From the NCBI RefSeq assembly GCF_027744825.2, contig NC_071347.1:22486001-22550000 (forward strand): a DNA stretch of 64,000 bases, read 5' to 3'. This document shows, in pieces, positions 44,154 to 54,880 of the stretch. The stretch is from Synchiropus splendidus (Eukaryota > Chordata > Actinopteri > Syngnathiformes > Callionymidae). Positions within the stretch are counted from its first letter, which is position 1. Every line of letters begins with the position of its first letter. The notes beneath the pieces are model-generated. The model had not been told where the DNA came from. It was given only the letters and a program-made list of their open reading frames with translations, and made no database searches. The position numbers were made by a program, and so were the translations under genes.

Positions 44154-45678
44154 CAGCCAGATGCACGGCAAAGTTCCGGATCATTACCGCGGTCCGCTAA
44201 ATCCAGGGGCGAGCGCCGAGTCGGCATGACGTCGGATCCGGGAAGACTCTGACCCGCGCTTGAGCAGCAGGCGGGGCCTGGTTTACGTAACGCGCCGCCA
44301 TGTCGTGGCGCGCTTGGCGCCGAAGCGTCCTCAGAAAGCTGCTCATTTGTTGCAAGGCTGCCTCTCGTCTCACAAGCCTTTGTTAAAGGTCAAGCTTGCT
44401 ACAATGAAGCTGAAAATGACAAGCTAAAAACACACTCTGGCAAAAAAAAAGGGAAGTGAGTCACGGCGGCCGAGGCATGTGTGCGGCTCCCCGAGTGTTT
44501 ACAGGTGTGTGGGTGAAACCGTGTGAGAATCCCACACAGCGGGAAGGTCACACACACGGTGTAGGTGTGCTGCATGAAGGCTTGTTTCCATTGTTTGACT
44601 TCTGCAGCGGCTGCTGTGCATATTAATCAGGACGTGTCTCCTCCAGCTGCAGTCAGATACATGAGACGGTGTCGAGAGAGCAGGAGAACACAGCCGTCAG
44701 TCGACTCTCAACGCCTCCCATCAAACTTCAGTGACAGCGGCGGGAAAGAATAGCTTCAAAAACACGACATCCAGAGCAGAAAACAAACATGACGGTGCAC
44801 ACAACGCAGGAGAGAAGCTCTGCCTGCCACAACAACCAAAGCAGTCACGAACTGAAGACGCGCGGCAACGCAGGCCCACAAACCTCGCTGGGAGCAGGGT
44901 CACATGACGCCTGAGCTAAAATCCACACTCAGAAGACAGCGGACAAAACCAAATGAATGGCGTGTCACCCAAAGATTTCCACTCCAAAATCCGTCTCATC
45001 TATTTTTGCCCTATTTTCTTATCATCGGTCAATTACTAATCTCATTTTTTTAATCCATTTTGACATTTTTGGTGACTCTTCCAGGGTGTAGAACTCATTT
45101 TTGACATTTCCAAAGGACCATGAGGCAGGCAAACCCATGTTTTTGAGGAGTATCTCCAGTAGGCCTGATCTCTCTTCTAATAATTCTTGCACAAATCAAT
45201 GAGAAATTCTCCAAATAATAATTCTACAGACAGACTAACTGGGAACACTCTTTCAAAAAACCAACCTCCAGGTCTCAAAAAGAGGAGTGGAAAACACACC
45301 ATTCCGTGAACATCACATATATGGCTACAAGGTTTGGTTTTGCGCACTATTTTCTGAGTGTTGGTTTTAGTTAAGGAGACCTGTGCACGTTTGTCCGGGA
45401 ACTGAACAGCTGTGGGAGAGAAGACGTGACCAGCTGGTTAAAGCAGACGATATTATCTTCACGTGAGCAACCGTTAGCATGGTTGCTAATAAGATCGGGG
45501 CTCACCAGTGACATAAAGCACCGCATTTCTAGTGCTCTTCAGCTACAAAGACACTTGAATATTTCATTTTATTCAGAAACGTAGGAGTTTAATCCAGAAA
45601 TCTGCTGGAGGAAGTGTGTTTGGCGACGGTGTTGAAACGTCGATCCAAAGCGCTGATTCTGGACTGCTGAAGTTAAAC

Positions 45679-46197
45679 TGCTATAAATCCCGGACTATAG
45701 AGAGCACAGGAGGTGCAGTGGTGCTGTCTGCACCGTAGGAAAATGCATGAGGATCACTTCTAAACTGGTTTGGAGAACGGGCTCCAGCATGGAGACTGAC
45801 TCGTGAAACCAACTGGGCAATGTTCTGGACTGGAATCATCAACGCCTCACATCTTTTATTGACATTAAAGCGCTCAAAATGCGCTGTTTTCACCCACGTG
45901 TCCCAAGTTCTGACACCACAGCTGGTGTCAGCTGCTGCTTCTTGTCTGCGCTCCTCCAGGAAATCGGCTCTGTGGGCGGAGCTGCCGACACGCTGGGGAC
46001 AACGGCGCATTTTGAGCGCTTTTAGCTCAATATAACGTCTGTTATTTCATCAGTTTGATGTGACATGGTTCAGTGTTTTGGCAGCATGACGCTCTTTAGC
46101 CTGGAAAAATCCAGATATCAGCCACATCGAAGTATAAACCGCAGGGTTCATGCTACTAGAAAAAAGTAGCAGCTTGTAGTCTGGAAATTACAGTAGT
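45679..46197. mobile_element. MITE-like element ending 'ggaaattacagta'
   Basis: The right end ('cgcagggttcatgctactag', 'agtagcagcttgtagtctgg', 'aaattacagta') is a diverged form of a fish non-autonomous element end I recognise (a 'ctgtaatttccggactataa' type terminus). The left end near 45,679-45,705 has 'tcccggactatag', its inverted partner, weakly preserved. Confidence 0.5.
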
Positions 46198-47009
46198 TGG
46201 TCAGTCAAACGATAGCTATCTAGCGAGTTCTGCAATGGCTGCTCACGACCTGTCAGCTCCACGTCCTACTCACTCCTCTGACGGCAGAGCACACAGCGCC
46301 ACCCCTGGCCACAGGGGTGAATTACTGGTGCAGGTCTCTCTCCACTGCATGTAAACCCGGGAGAACACGACGCAGTCGGACTCGGCGGCTTAATGGAGCT
46401 GTTGCCTGGGCACTGGAGGATGAACGCACAAATGCTGATGCAATTTAACAATCTTTACACCCACAAAAATGAACAAGGCATTCACTCGAGGAAATATCAC
46501 AACATGCACGCTGATGTATAAACGTGAGGGGGGAAACACACCAGAGACCCGCGGCCAGGAACAACCCTGGAGCAAGAAACAGCCAAAAGAACACCACTTG
46601 CACGGAGGAAAATCAACCCTCTTTCCAGCAAACACACACTCCACCTTACAAAACACACACAACGCCTGCTGGATAACATGATTTGTGCAGTGAACTCAAT
46701 GTAATCCTATTGCAAAAATACCACAGCCCCAACAGCAAGACACAAGTTCTGAGCGAAACAAATTGTAACTCCGACACCACAACACCTGACGTTTACAACA
46801 CACATTTCCACAGATAAAACACATGAAAAGCTAAAACAGAAAACCCAGGCAAGAACACAACTGTGCTGGCAAAACTGCAGTTAACGACGAAGCAAAAGAC
46901 TCCCAATAAATGTAGTAAAAACACAAAAAACTCAGACGCAACAGTTATGCAGCAGGAGCACGACTTCTTCAGACTACCCTTGTAACAACCACTGTTGGGT
47001 TTTTTTTAA

Positions 47010-47262
47010 GAGTCTCGGTCCTAGACTGGACGGACTCTGGTTTTCTATACTTGGTAAAAGAAGGATTCTAGCTTTTTGTTCAGTTTTATTGTATTTTTTT
47101 CTTTGATATTTACCAGGAGTCTCATACTGATGGATCATTTGTGCATCAGTTTGCGACTCCTTATATAAACTGTCCTGGTCTCCACCTCCAAAGAATCTCG
47201 GTCTTGTCTCGGTCTCGATCCTCTCCAGTCTCTCAATGACTTGGTCTCGGTTGGTGCGGTCT
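47010..47262. repeat. Degenerate 'tctcggtcttg' minisatellite
   Basis: Words 'gagtctcggtcct', 'tctcggtcttgtctcggtct' and 'gacttggtctcggttgg' recur irregularly. Reverse-complement relative of 6284-6840. Confidence 0.6.
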
Positions 47263-47757
47263 CGCAACACAACAATAAAAGACATGACACAAAAAGAAAA
47301 ACAAACCTGTGGAATTAAAAAATGAACACTGGCCAATAAAATGTAAAACACAACTCTAACTGGAAAAGAAAACAACACTCACAATAGACAGCCCCCAGCG
47401 CATGCACTCAGGTGGCAAAAACCTAAAGTTCAAAACAGCTATAAACCTGAGGCCAGCAGGAAAAACACCCGAGAATCCTCCACCAACCCAGACTGACTGG
47501 GAAGGAAAGAGCCCGAGCTGCGACAGGGATCTGCACAGACGTGTAATTAAAGTCAGCAGCCATTGAACGGGTGTCGGCGGCGGCAGCAGCAGCAGCCTTG
47601 GTGGCGCCTCGTGAGTTCCGCGGTGATTCTTCCCACTCGGAGCGAAATAACCGACACCTGTGCCGTGCGTCTGCCGTGACTCTCCGTCCTCTGGCTGCAC
47701 ATCACAGGGCCTGTGTTGACTTAATGGGCCGCGGTCACCCGGGAGGGAAGTGATCTG

Positions 47758-47790
47758 CATGACAATGGCAACCGGGACGCCATTGTCATG
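47758..47790. promoter_or_regulatory. Perfect 12-base inverted repeat made of two facing SOX-type motifs
   Basis: 'catgacaatggc' (47,758-47,769) and its exact reverse complement 'gccattgtcatg' (47,779-47,790) are separated by nine bases. Each arm contains ACAATGG, a SOX-family core (47,762-47,768; complement 47,780-47,786), facing each other 11 bases apart. The surrounding 47,540-47,920 is non-repetitive. It could act as DNA (paired SOX site) or fold as RNA; both are inference. Confidence 0.35.
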
Positions 47791-47958
47791 CGCCTGCAGA
47801 TGTTGTTGGACGTCGGCGGAATCAGAGCGCGGCCTTTACGGGTCGGCGGCGGGAAATTACTCTATTAAACCTCACATCATAAGAGAGCTCCTTATTACAG
47901 ACACGCTTTATAGCAGTGATGCTTAAGCATAGGGCCGAGGCCCGAGGTTGGGCCGCCA

Positions 47959-47972
47959 GCGCCCCCTGCAGG
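47959..47972 (-). promoter_or_regulatory. CTCF-like motif, minus orientation
   Basis: The reverse complement reads 'cctgcagggggcgc', 13 of 14 with the CTCF core consensus and identical to the 14-mer at 30,248-30,261. It lies within a GC-rich short repeat ('gggccgaggcccgaggttgg'), so it may simply have come with a transposable element. Confidence 0.35.
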
Positions 47973-48914
47973 GCCGCTAGAAGCTTACGCTTTCACACCT
48001 CTGCTCCGTTTTAATACACTTGTCACATATGGTGGCAGTAGTGAGGCAGTGAATCCACTTGACAGCTGCACATTTGTGATGGTTACCAGCTATGAAGAAG
48101 AAAAACGATAAAGAAATGATGGCGCCCGCAACAGCAGTTCTGAATATTAAGTTTATGGTGATACTTTCGTTGACACTTTGCTTATCTTTATTTATGAAAA
48201 ATATATGGTTTATTGTATTTAGACGTTGTTGTCTTATATTAATTTTAGTCAGAATTGTATTTACGACGTACCGTTTTTTCCAATTTTCTCAACAGTTTGC
48301 ATCAAGTGTATTTTTTTTCTTTTGTGAATTTGTTGAACGTGACTTGCACCTGCTTCTGCTGCTGTCACTTCACACGGTTTTGGCTTGTTCACATGTACAT
48401 GGTTATTGAACACAAATGAAATCACAGTCATGTTGTTTTGGAGTTCCAGTTGTTTTGGAAAAGGTGGGCGGCGAGATGAAGAAGAACCCCTGCTTTATAC
48501 GGTGCGCGGCTGACTCCCACCAAAACTGCGGGAGAACATGTCTCTCCTCCTCCGTCCCTGGAGACACTGAGGTACAGTTTCATTTCCTATTTTCAAGTGT
48601 TGCCAGAGACAGAAGAAGAAAACTGTTTTCACACTTCTGAGGAACCACGCCGACACCAGCGTTGTTCTTGGCTGTCGGCGCCGACACATTAGCGGTCTGT
48701 CACAGGGAATGAAACAGGAGGAGGCACCAAAGGGGCCGCGCCGGCAGAGAACACAGAGACGCTGATCAGATGAGCTTGTTAGATCGCGATCCTCGACAAA
48801 CTGAGGCCACGTTTTCAGTCGCCGGCTCGACATTCAGATTGTTTTCAATTACATTTCTATTAAGGCTAACGTCTGCTTCTGTGCGCCACCCAACCCAAGT
48901 CCCACACCATCTGC

Positions 48915-49105
48915 TGAGCGGCGCCTCCTGGAAGGAAGGAGACGTCTCCAAGATGAGCTGGCTTCTCTGGGAGGGGCAGCAGCCCACTTCAGGACAGAGG
49001 ACTGTCTCAGCCGTGAGGAAAGAGCTGAGCCAGAAGACAGAGCTCCGCGTTTCTTACAACCGTTTGTGGTCAGAGCAGAACTCAAACCCTCAGAAGGACC
49101 ATTCA
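48915..49105 (+). pseudogene. Non-LTR retrotransposon reverse transcriptase remnant
   Basis: The plus-strand frame reads VRKELSQKTELRVSYNRLW, a decayed form of the 'VVKKELSRKAKLSIYRSI'-like segment that I recall near the C-terminal end of reverse transcriptases of fish LINE elements. Flanking residues no longer match. A fragment only, with no 5' or 3' ends visible. Related pieces are at 51,068-51,225 and 53,215-53,718. Confidence 0.55.
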
Positions 49106-51067
49106 ATGTCCCTCCTTGATTTCAGACTTTTTAATGATAAAAAATGACTGATTTTGCGGCGGGTTTCTTTTAAATAACAGATAAAGTTGTGATCATTTAT
49201 GGTTCAGGAACAACATGACAGCAAATAAGGAGCTCTGCAAATAAGCTAATAAAAAACAAGTCCGTTTTTTTTTCTTCAGCCTGCAATGATCTGAACCAAA
49301 TATGCAAAATATTTTCTAAATAAATACATGTAGAGGCTAAATAAAAACGATGCTAAAATAAGTCCATCTTTTTGATGATGATGTTCCGTGAGTAGTTTAG
49401 TGTGTAGTGAGCGCTGGTTGTTTTGTCCCGGAGCCTGACGGAGGTCTGGATGGGGGCGGAGTCTGAGAGGTAAAGGTGTGTGTGAGTGGCTCAGTCAAAC
49501 AGTAGCTGCTGATCTGTTCCACAGGGTCAGAAACAGCCTGGTGAGAAATGGATCTGGAGGTCGGCCATCTTAGTTTAGGTCTGCCCCGTATCGTGTTACC
49601 GTGACGCTGTACTAGTGAGTTCTGCTTTTTACGTCCCTCTAGTCTACATTTCAGCTATGGGAATGTAGACATTTGGGAATGGATTCGGGATCCTTCGCGT
49701 CCAAATCGCGGCCCTTGGCGGCCAGATATGTGTGAGACTCAAGAGAGTGGTGGAAATGGCGGGAAAGTCGTTGGACAAAGTTGCAGCACCTCTCAGAACT
49801 GGCGGGGATCGGTTGGAGTTGCGTCCTCTTTTGTAGGGGCTGCTCAACCTTAGCCCTCTCCACCTGCTATAGCCCGAACAACCACCCGAACTCAGGTCAG
49901 GATTAACCCCAGTCCAGGCAGAGATTCATGTTCACTGTCGAGGAGTTGCAACAACCATTCAACGCCTTTTCAGAATCTTTCAAAACCATAGCAAGAAAGC
50001 CTTGGAAACATGGCTTGTGCGGCTACACTCAGGAAACACTAAGTAAAAGTGTGTTTTTGCAATAAATTGCAGAGGAAGCGGCGGAGCGTGCTCGCCGCGC
50101 TATACACTCCATCAAACGTACAGCCCTGAGTTTCCATGGCGACACTCAAGCTATTATTTTAAGGCTTCAGAAATGGATGTTTGAAAGAGATCTTCTCACA
50201 AATGGAACGCTGCGGCGGCATCATTTGTCACGTCTCTCTGCTGCTGGTGATTTTAACATTAGCAAGGAGATAATTGCTTTGGCCCAGATCTGGTCGTTCC
50301 ACTCACATTTGTCCAGCGTGGACCGAGGACCGGCGCTCAGTCTTTATGCCTCCACTCATATTGATCACCTGTGGAAGCCATTATATAAAGCGGTTACATC
50401 ATGACTTGGGCCATTAGCAAGTGTTCTGGAAAACCCACATCGGGGAGCTGGAAGCGAAATGACTTCATAAAAATGTCGCGTCCAAGCCAAAACATCCACT
50501 TTCGCTCGGCCCCTGGTGGAGTTGAATGTCCGAACTTCCCCCCAACACTGTTTCGGCAGCGAGCGCCTCCGCACAGCTACAGTTGTACAGTCCTCGGTAA
50601 TTCTGTCCGATCAAACAAACAAAGCCGTCACAACCATCTGTTAGCGCCTCCATCCTGGATCTCCCTCCAACTATAAATATCCCAGTGAATTCAGTCGTAC
50701 ATAATTCATTCTGCCATCTGCAAGAACATTCAGACGGCCATGAAACTGGTCACCCATACCTTCCAACTGCCGTGGCTACTTAGCACCCATAATGCTGGGA
50801 TTATTCAATTGACCAGGCGTCAGCTAATCCATCCGTCCACTCGAGCTTTCATTTGTTCACTGCATCCATCAAGCCATTCACCTATTCAAGTATGGATCAG
50901 CAACACCTCCCTCTCCCCTGAAACTCTCCGGCTCCTCTGAGAGACGTCATCTCCCCGGCGTGTCCTGGCTCTGCCCCGGGGCCTCCACAGCACAGCTGGA
51001 GCAGGAGACATCCTCATCACGTCTTTTCTTGGAGAATTACTGGCTCTGCCCCGAGTCTCTGCCGGAC

Positions 51068-51225
51068 CACTGAGCTTCTCTCTCTAACTCTCTGGGTCAC
51101 TCCAAAGCTGGTGACCACAGTTGAGAGGAGAAAGCCAGCAGCCAGTGGACAGCTCTGTCTTCTGGCTCAGCTCTTTCTTCACCACATGACTGAAGCTTCA
51201 CCTCCTCCACCTGGGGACCTTAACC
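51068..51225 (-). pseudogene. Non-LTR retrotransposon remnant, minus strand
   Basis: On the plus strand 'gggtcactccaaagctggtg', 'accacagttgagagg', 'ctggctcagctctttcttca', 'ccac' and 'cctcctccacctgggg' follow the order of the antisense of the same LINE C-terminal region, so the coding direction is minus. It is interrupted by indels and not translatable as a unit. Confidence 0.5.
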
Positions 51226-51249
51226 TTTCCAACCGTGGTTTTGGACTTA

Positions 51250-51720
51250 GTCATCCATCCAATCCCCTAGTCATCATCTTTTCATCCAGATCTCCAAACC
51301 CATTCATTCATTCATTCATTTTCAACTATGATTCATCTCTATTTTTCACCTCATCAACTGTGCATTCACAGACCCATCCATCCATCCACCCAACCAAACC
51401 TTGATCTATTCATTCACAGGTGTGTCACACTTCCATTCATCACTTCACCCAGTCATCTGCCTCTCCACTCAAGTTTTGACCCGCCCCTCCACACATCCAT
51501 CCATTCATCCACCAGGTCTTACTCTTCATCAGTTCCTTCTATTCATCGAGCAGAATCAGGAGAAACCTTTCATTCATCCAGAGATCAATCCATGTGCACG
51601 TCCTTCATCCAGGGATCAATCCATGGAGCGATTCATCAGCTCATAGATCCATGGACAGGCCCAACCATCAGGTAAGACATACCCTTATTCATCCATTCAT
51701 CCACTGACTCATCACGTGTT
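51250..51720. repeat. Degenerate CATTCATCCATC repeat
   Basis: 'cattcattcattcatt', 'catccatccaccca', 'cattcatccaccag' and similar words recur irregularly, a decayed tetranucleotide array of the same unit family as (GGAT)n but on the other strand. Confidence 0.7.
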
Positions 51721-53214
51721 CGATGCACCGGTCCACCCAGCCCTTCCCCCATCCAGAAGAGATGATTCGTCCAGGAAGCAATCGAAAGACAAAAGCGGCC
51801 CTCTATTTTTAGATCTCAGGTCCAGGTTCAGATTCAGATCCATTCCGAACCGGCGCTTGACAAAGGGCCCCGCTCCAGTTTACTCCAGGAAGAAGGGATT
51901 AAGTCCTGGTCACGGTGTGAGGGATGGTGCCGCTAGCAACAAGGCTAACCCGCGGCGCTTACAGACATACATTCCCGGGATCACATTTTCTTTGTGTTTC
52001 TGAGTCACGCAGATTGATGTTCCCCTCCGCTTACCTTTCCCGCTGGCTGGGGTAACATTTGTCACGGCCGCGCTCATGTTTAAGTAAGTCAGTCGCGTTC
52101 AAGGTGAGCGGGCCCATAAAGCCGGGCTTAATCTTCCGATTCCGTGGTGCGGATGAGCCTTAATGGAGCGCCGGCGTTATTATATAGGAGGCACCTCCAG
52201 TCAAGGATGCTGCTGTAGACCCGTCCCCGCTGTTCTGCTTTCATGTGGCTGGATGTGGAGAGGTTCCCCGCTAACATCTTTATGGGTTTAAGTTGTTGTT
52301 CCCACGGCTTACGGAAATCCCTACAAACAAGCTCAAACAAGTCGACGTGTGATCCGCTCGCTCCGAGGACGGCGTTCCGTTGAGAGGTATCACAGAGGCA
52401 CAGATCCTTGGTCCACCGCAGGACGTGGAGACTCCAGCCGTCCTCAGCCCTGACTCTTGTTTTCAGACTGGAGGAGACGGAGGCCCACATGAGGAGCTCG
52501 GGTAACAATGGGTTGGAGCGGATCTGGCCAAGGAGGGGCGGCGACGGCGACCTGCGGCCCTCAGCCTGCACTCCCCCCGCCCGAAAGAGGTCAGCGCCAA
52601 CTGGGCATGTCGCTGCGTCCTGCAGTTCCGAGCTGCGACTAGTTTCTGATGTGATGTTGGACTTTCTTCAGGCTTTATTTCCCACTCACCCGCCGTTTGA
52701 ACCCATTTCAGTGAAGCTTCACTATGTTGTTGATTTTTTTCTTTTCTGGAAATTATTTAGTATTTTTATTGACATTTTATTTGAAATGTATTTTATTCTA
52801 AAATATTTTTTCATTTTTCTGCATCGATATTTCTTGCCCTAGATATTTAGGACTAAATCAAATTGTTCCGTTTGTTCGCAAAACGCTACAAACCTTTTTA
52901 TGGCCCAGTAATCGTCGCATACTTGGCTCGATGATCAAATAGGGGGAATAAAGGAGTTATAAATTGACACTGACCGATCCGTCCGTTTTTAAATGGATTA
53001 CACCAAGTTACAGAATATGTGTACATAATTCATATTTACTGTCATTTGTATTTATTAGAATACATTATCAGGCTTTTTTGAAACTCAACAAAAGCCTCTT
53101 AGAGATGGTGTTTCAAATGTAAACAACCTTCTCATTTAATTTAAACTAAAGGACCTTTTTGCAGATGTAAAATTAAATCATATGAATCATTTTAAGTACA
53201 TATTTAAGCATCCA

Positions 53215-53718
53215 TCTTGCGCAGGGGCAGCAGCTTCAGAAGCAGCGTCTCCTGGGCAACATCCACCAGCTCTGACTGGAGGATCCCGAGACGCTCCCAG
53301 ACCAGTGCTGAGGTCGACCCCTGGTCCTCCTCCCAGCTGGCCCTGCCTGAAACACCTCCACAGGGAGGCCTCCAGGGGGCGTCCTCATGAGGCACCCGAA
53401 CCACCTGAACTGGAGAAGCAGAGGCTCTACTCCGAGTCTCCCCCGAGTGACAGACTCCTCACTCCTCACCTTAAATGGATTATGGAGGCACCTGAACCAC
53501 CTGAAGTGGAGAAGCAGAGGCTTTACTCCGAGTCCTCTCCGAGTGCCAGACTCCTCACTCCTCACCTTAAATGGATTATGGAGGCACCCGAACCACCTGA
53601 ACTGGAGAAGCAGAGGCTCTACTCCGAGTCTGCCCCGAGTGACAGACTCCTCAGCCTCTCTCTGAGGGAGACGCCCGGCACCCGTCACAGAAAACTCATT
53701 TCAGCCGCTTGTATGGTC
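53215..53718 (-). pseudogene. LINE reverse transcriptase C-terminal remnant with a 96-base internal triplication
   Basis: Minus-strand translation contains LGVEPLLLQFRWFGCL, then RTPPGGLPVEVFQAGPAG, then RRTRGRP, which fits the C-terminal end of fish non-LTR retrotransposon ORF2 as I recall it (LRVEPLLLH...LRWLGHLVRMPPGRLPGEVFQACPTGRR). Within it a 96-base unit is repeated three times (53,389-53,484; 53,485-53,580; 53,581-53,660, the last partial), each copy encoding the GVEPLLL...RWF block. The 'ctcatttcagccgcttgtat' end at about 53,695-53,715 is also LINE-like. The frame is open through all three units, but the element is 5'-truncated. Confidence 0.7.
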
Positions 53719-54514
53719 CATATTTACATTGTCCACTGCACATATTTATGTTCAGTTTCCACAACTCTTGGTTAATTTCCGCATCATACAACATCAGCCG
53801 TGCTGCAAAGTGACATAATTAAAACAACATTCACAAAGCCAATTCTATAAAAGGCTACAGAGAGACTCATTCGTCGCAGCCACTGGGAGTCATTCCTCCA
53901 TTGTGGAGCAAAACACTTTCATTCTAAATTCATTTGGAAAATGTGTTTGAATGATCGACTCCCTTGGAGCAGCAGGTCTTCTTCCCTTCCGCTCAACAAT
54001 ACCTGTCAAGTCACAGTCCGAAACAAGGGACACCTGCACTTTTTTTTTCAGCCTAGTCACTTCAGCCTGAATCCAAGTCTCACACATCACAGTCACGTCC
54101 AATAAGCAGTCAGCGCTGGTCCTCCCAGTGGCCTCTGCAGGCCGTGGTCCAGATTGACCCGACCACCTTGCACAGGGTTTTCCCGCTGGCCCGTCAAACG
54201 CCTCCCTGGCAGTCAGGATATTGTCTGCCTTTGATTTGGCGTGTAGCCCGGACCTTATCTGCTCTTTCCCGCGCCGCCTTCCACAAGTACACAGGAATAC
54301 AGCAAGACCCGGAGACAGGGAGGAGGAATGGCTCTGATCTTGGCTTCTGAGATGCTGAGAGAACCGCGCGGTCTCCCAGGGCGAGGTCTCCGACTGCATG
54401 TGAATGAGAGTTGGATCCCGCTGGCCAGAAGAAAACTTTCACGGTGGAATGACTTTGAAGGGAAGCCTTCCTGGCCTGTGAGGTTGCCACAGATCTCATG
54501 AGTCGTATACCTCG

Positions 54515-54880
54515 CCCTAGTGGCAGGCCGTGCATTTACCTAGGCCTTCAGCACCACGTGGGGCCTTCAGTCAAGCCCCCAATTCAAGAAGTGATGGAGA
54601 AACAGAGGGGAACGTTTTGTCACTCGCTGAACGGGTGACAGCAAAAATCATGAGAAGTAAATCTGTGTCCAGACAGCAGCGCTCCGTCTGCTCATCTGTC
54701 CGGCCGGAATCCTTGAGTTCCGCCAGCAACGGACTTCAGCCATGTTTCTTCTGAGATATTTCCACCAATAACGCGTGAAAAGCACCACATTCAAGACAGC
54801 CTCTACGATGTTTCCACTTGGTTATCACACGTTTGATCACGTGAGATTTCATCATTAAAAAGAGATGAGTTTTCTGATGG
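54515..54880. mobile_element. Dispersed element shared with 24,690-25,012, copy 2
   Basis: Starts with 'agtggcaggccgtgcattta', a terminus type I recall from fish non-autonomous DNA elements. It continues into words shared with 24,690-25,012 ('ctccgtctgctcatctgtcc', 'tttccacttggtta', 'cacgtgagatttcatcatta'). A possible partner end lies near 55,130 ('gctggcccgccaatgcctta'). Confidence 0.45.

Noticed and set aside
50177..50404. 75-codon frame in unique sequence as a small gene
   Set aside because: No domain, no splice signals that would make sense, and no codon pattern distinguishable from background.
53182..53775. A 197-codon plus-strand frame with EAPEPPELEKQRLYSE repeats as a novel repeat protein
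   Set aside because: It is the antisense of a triplicated LINE reverse transcriptase tail; the minus frame matches the retrotransposon family.
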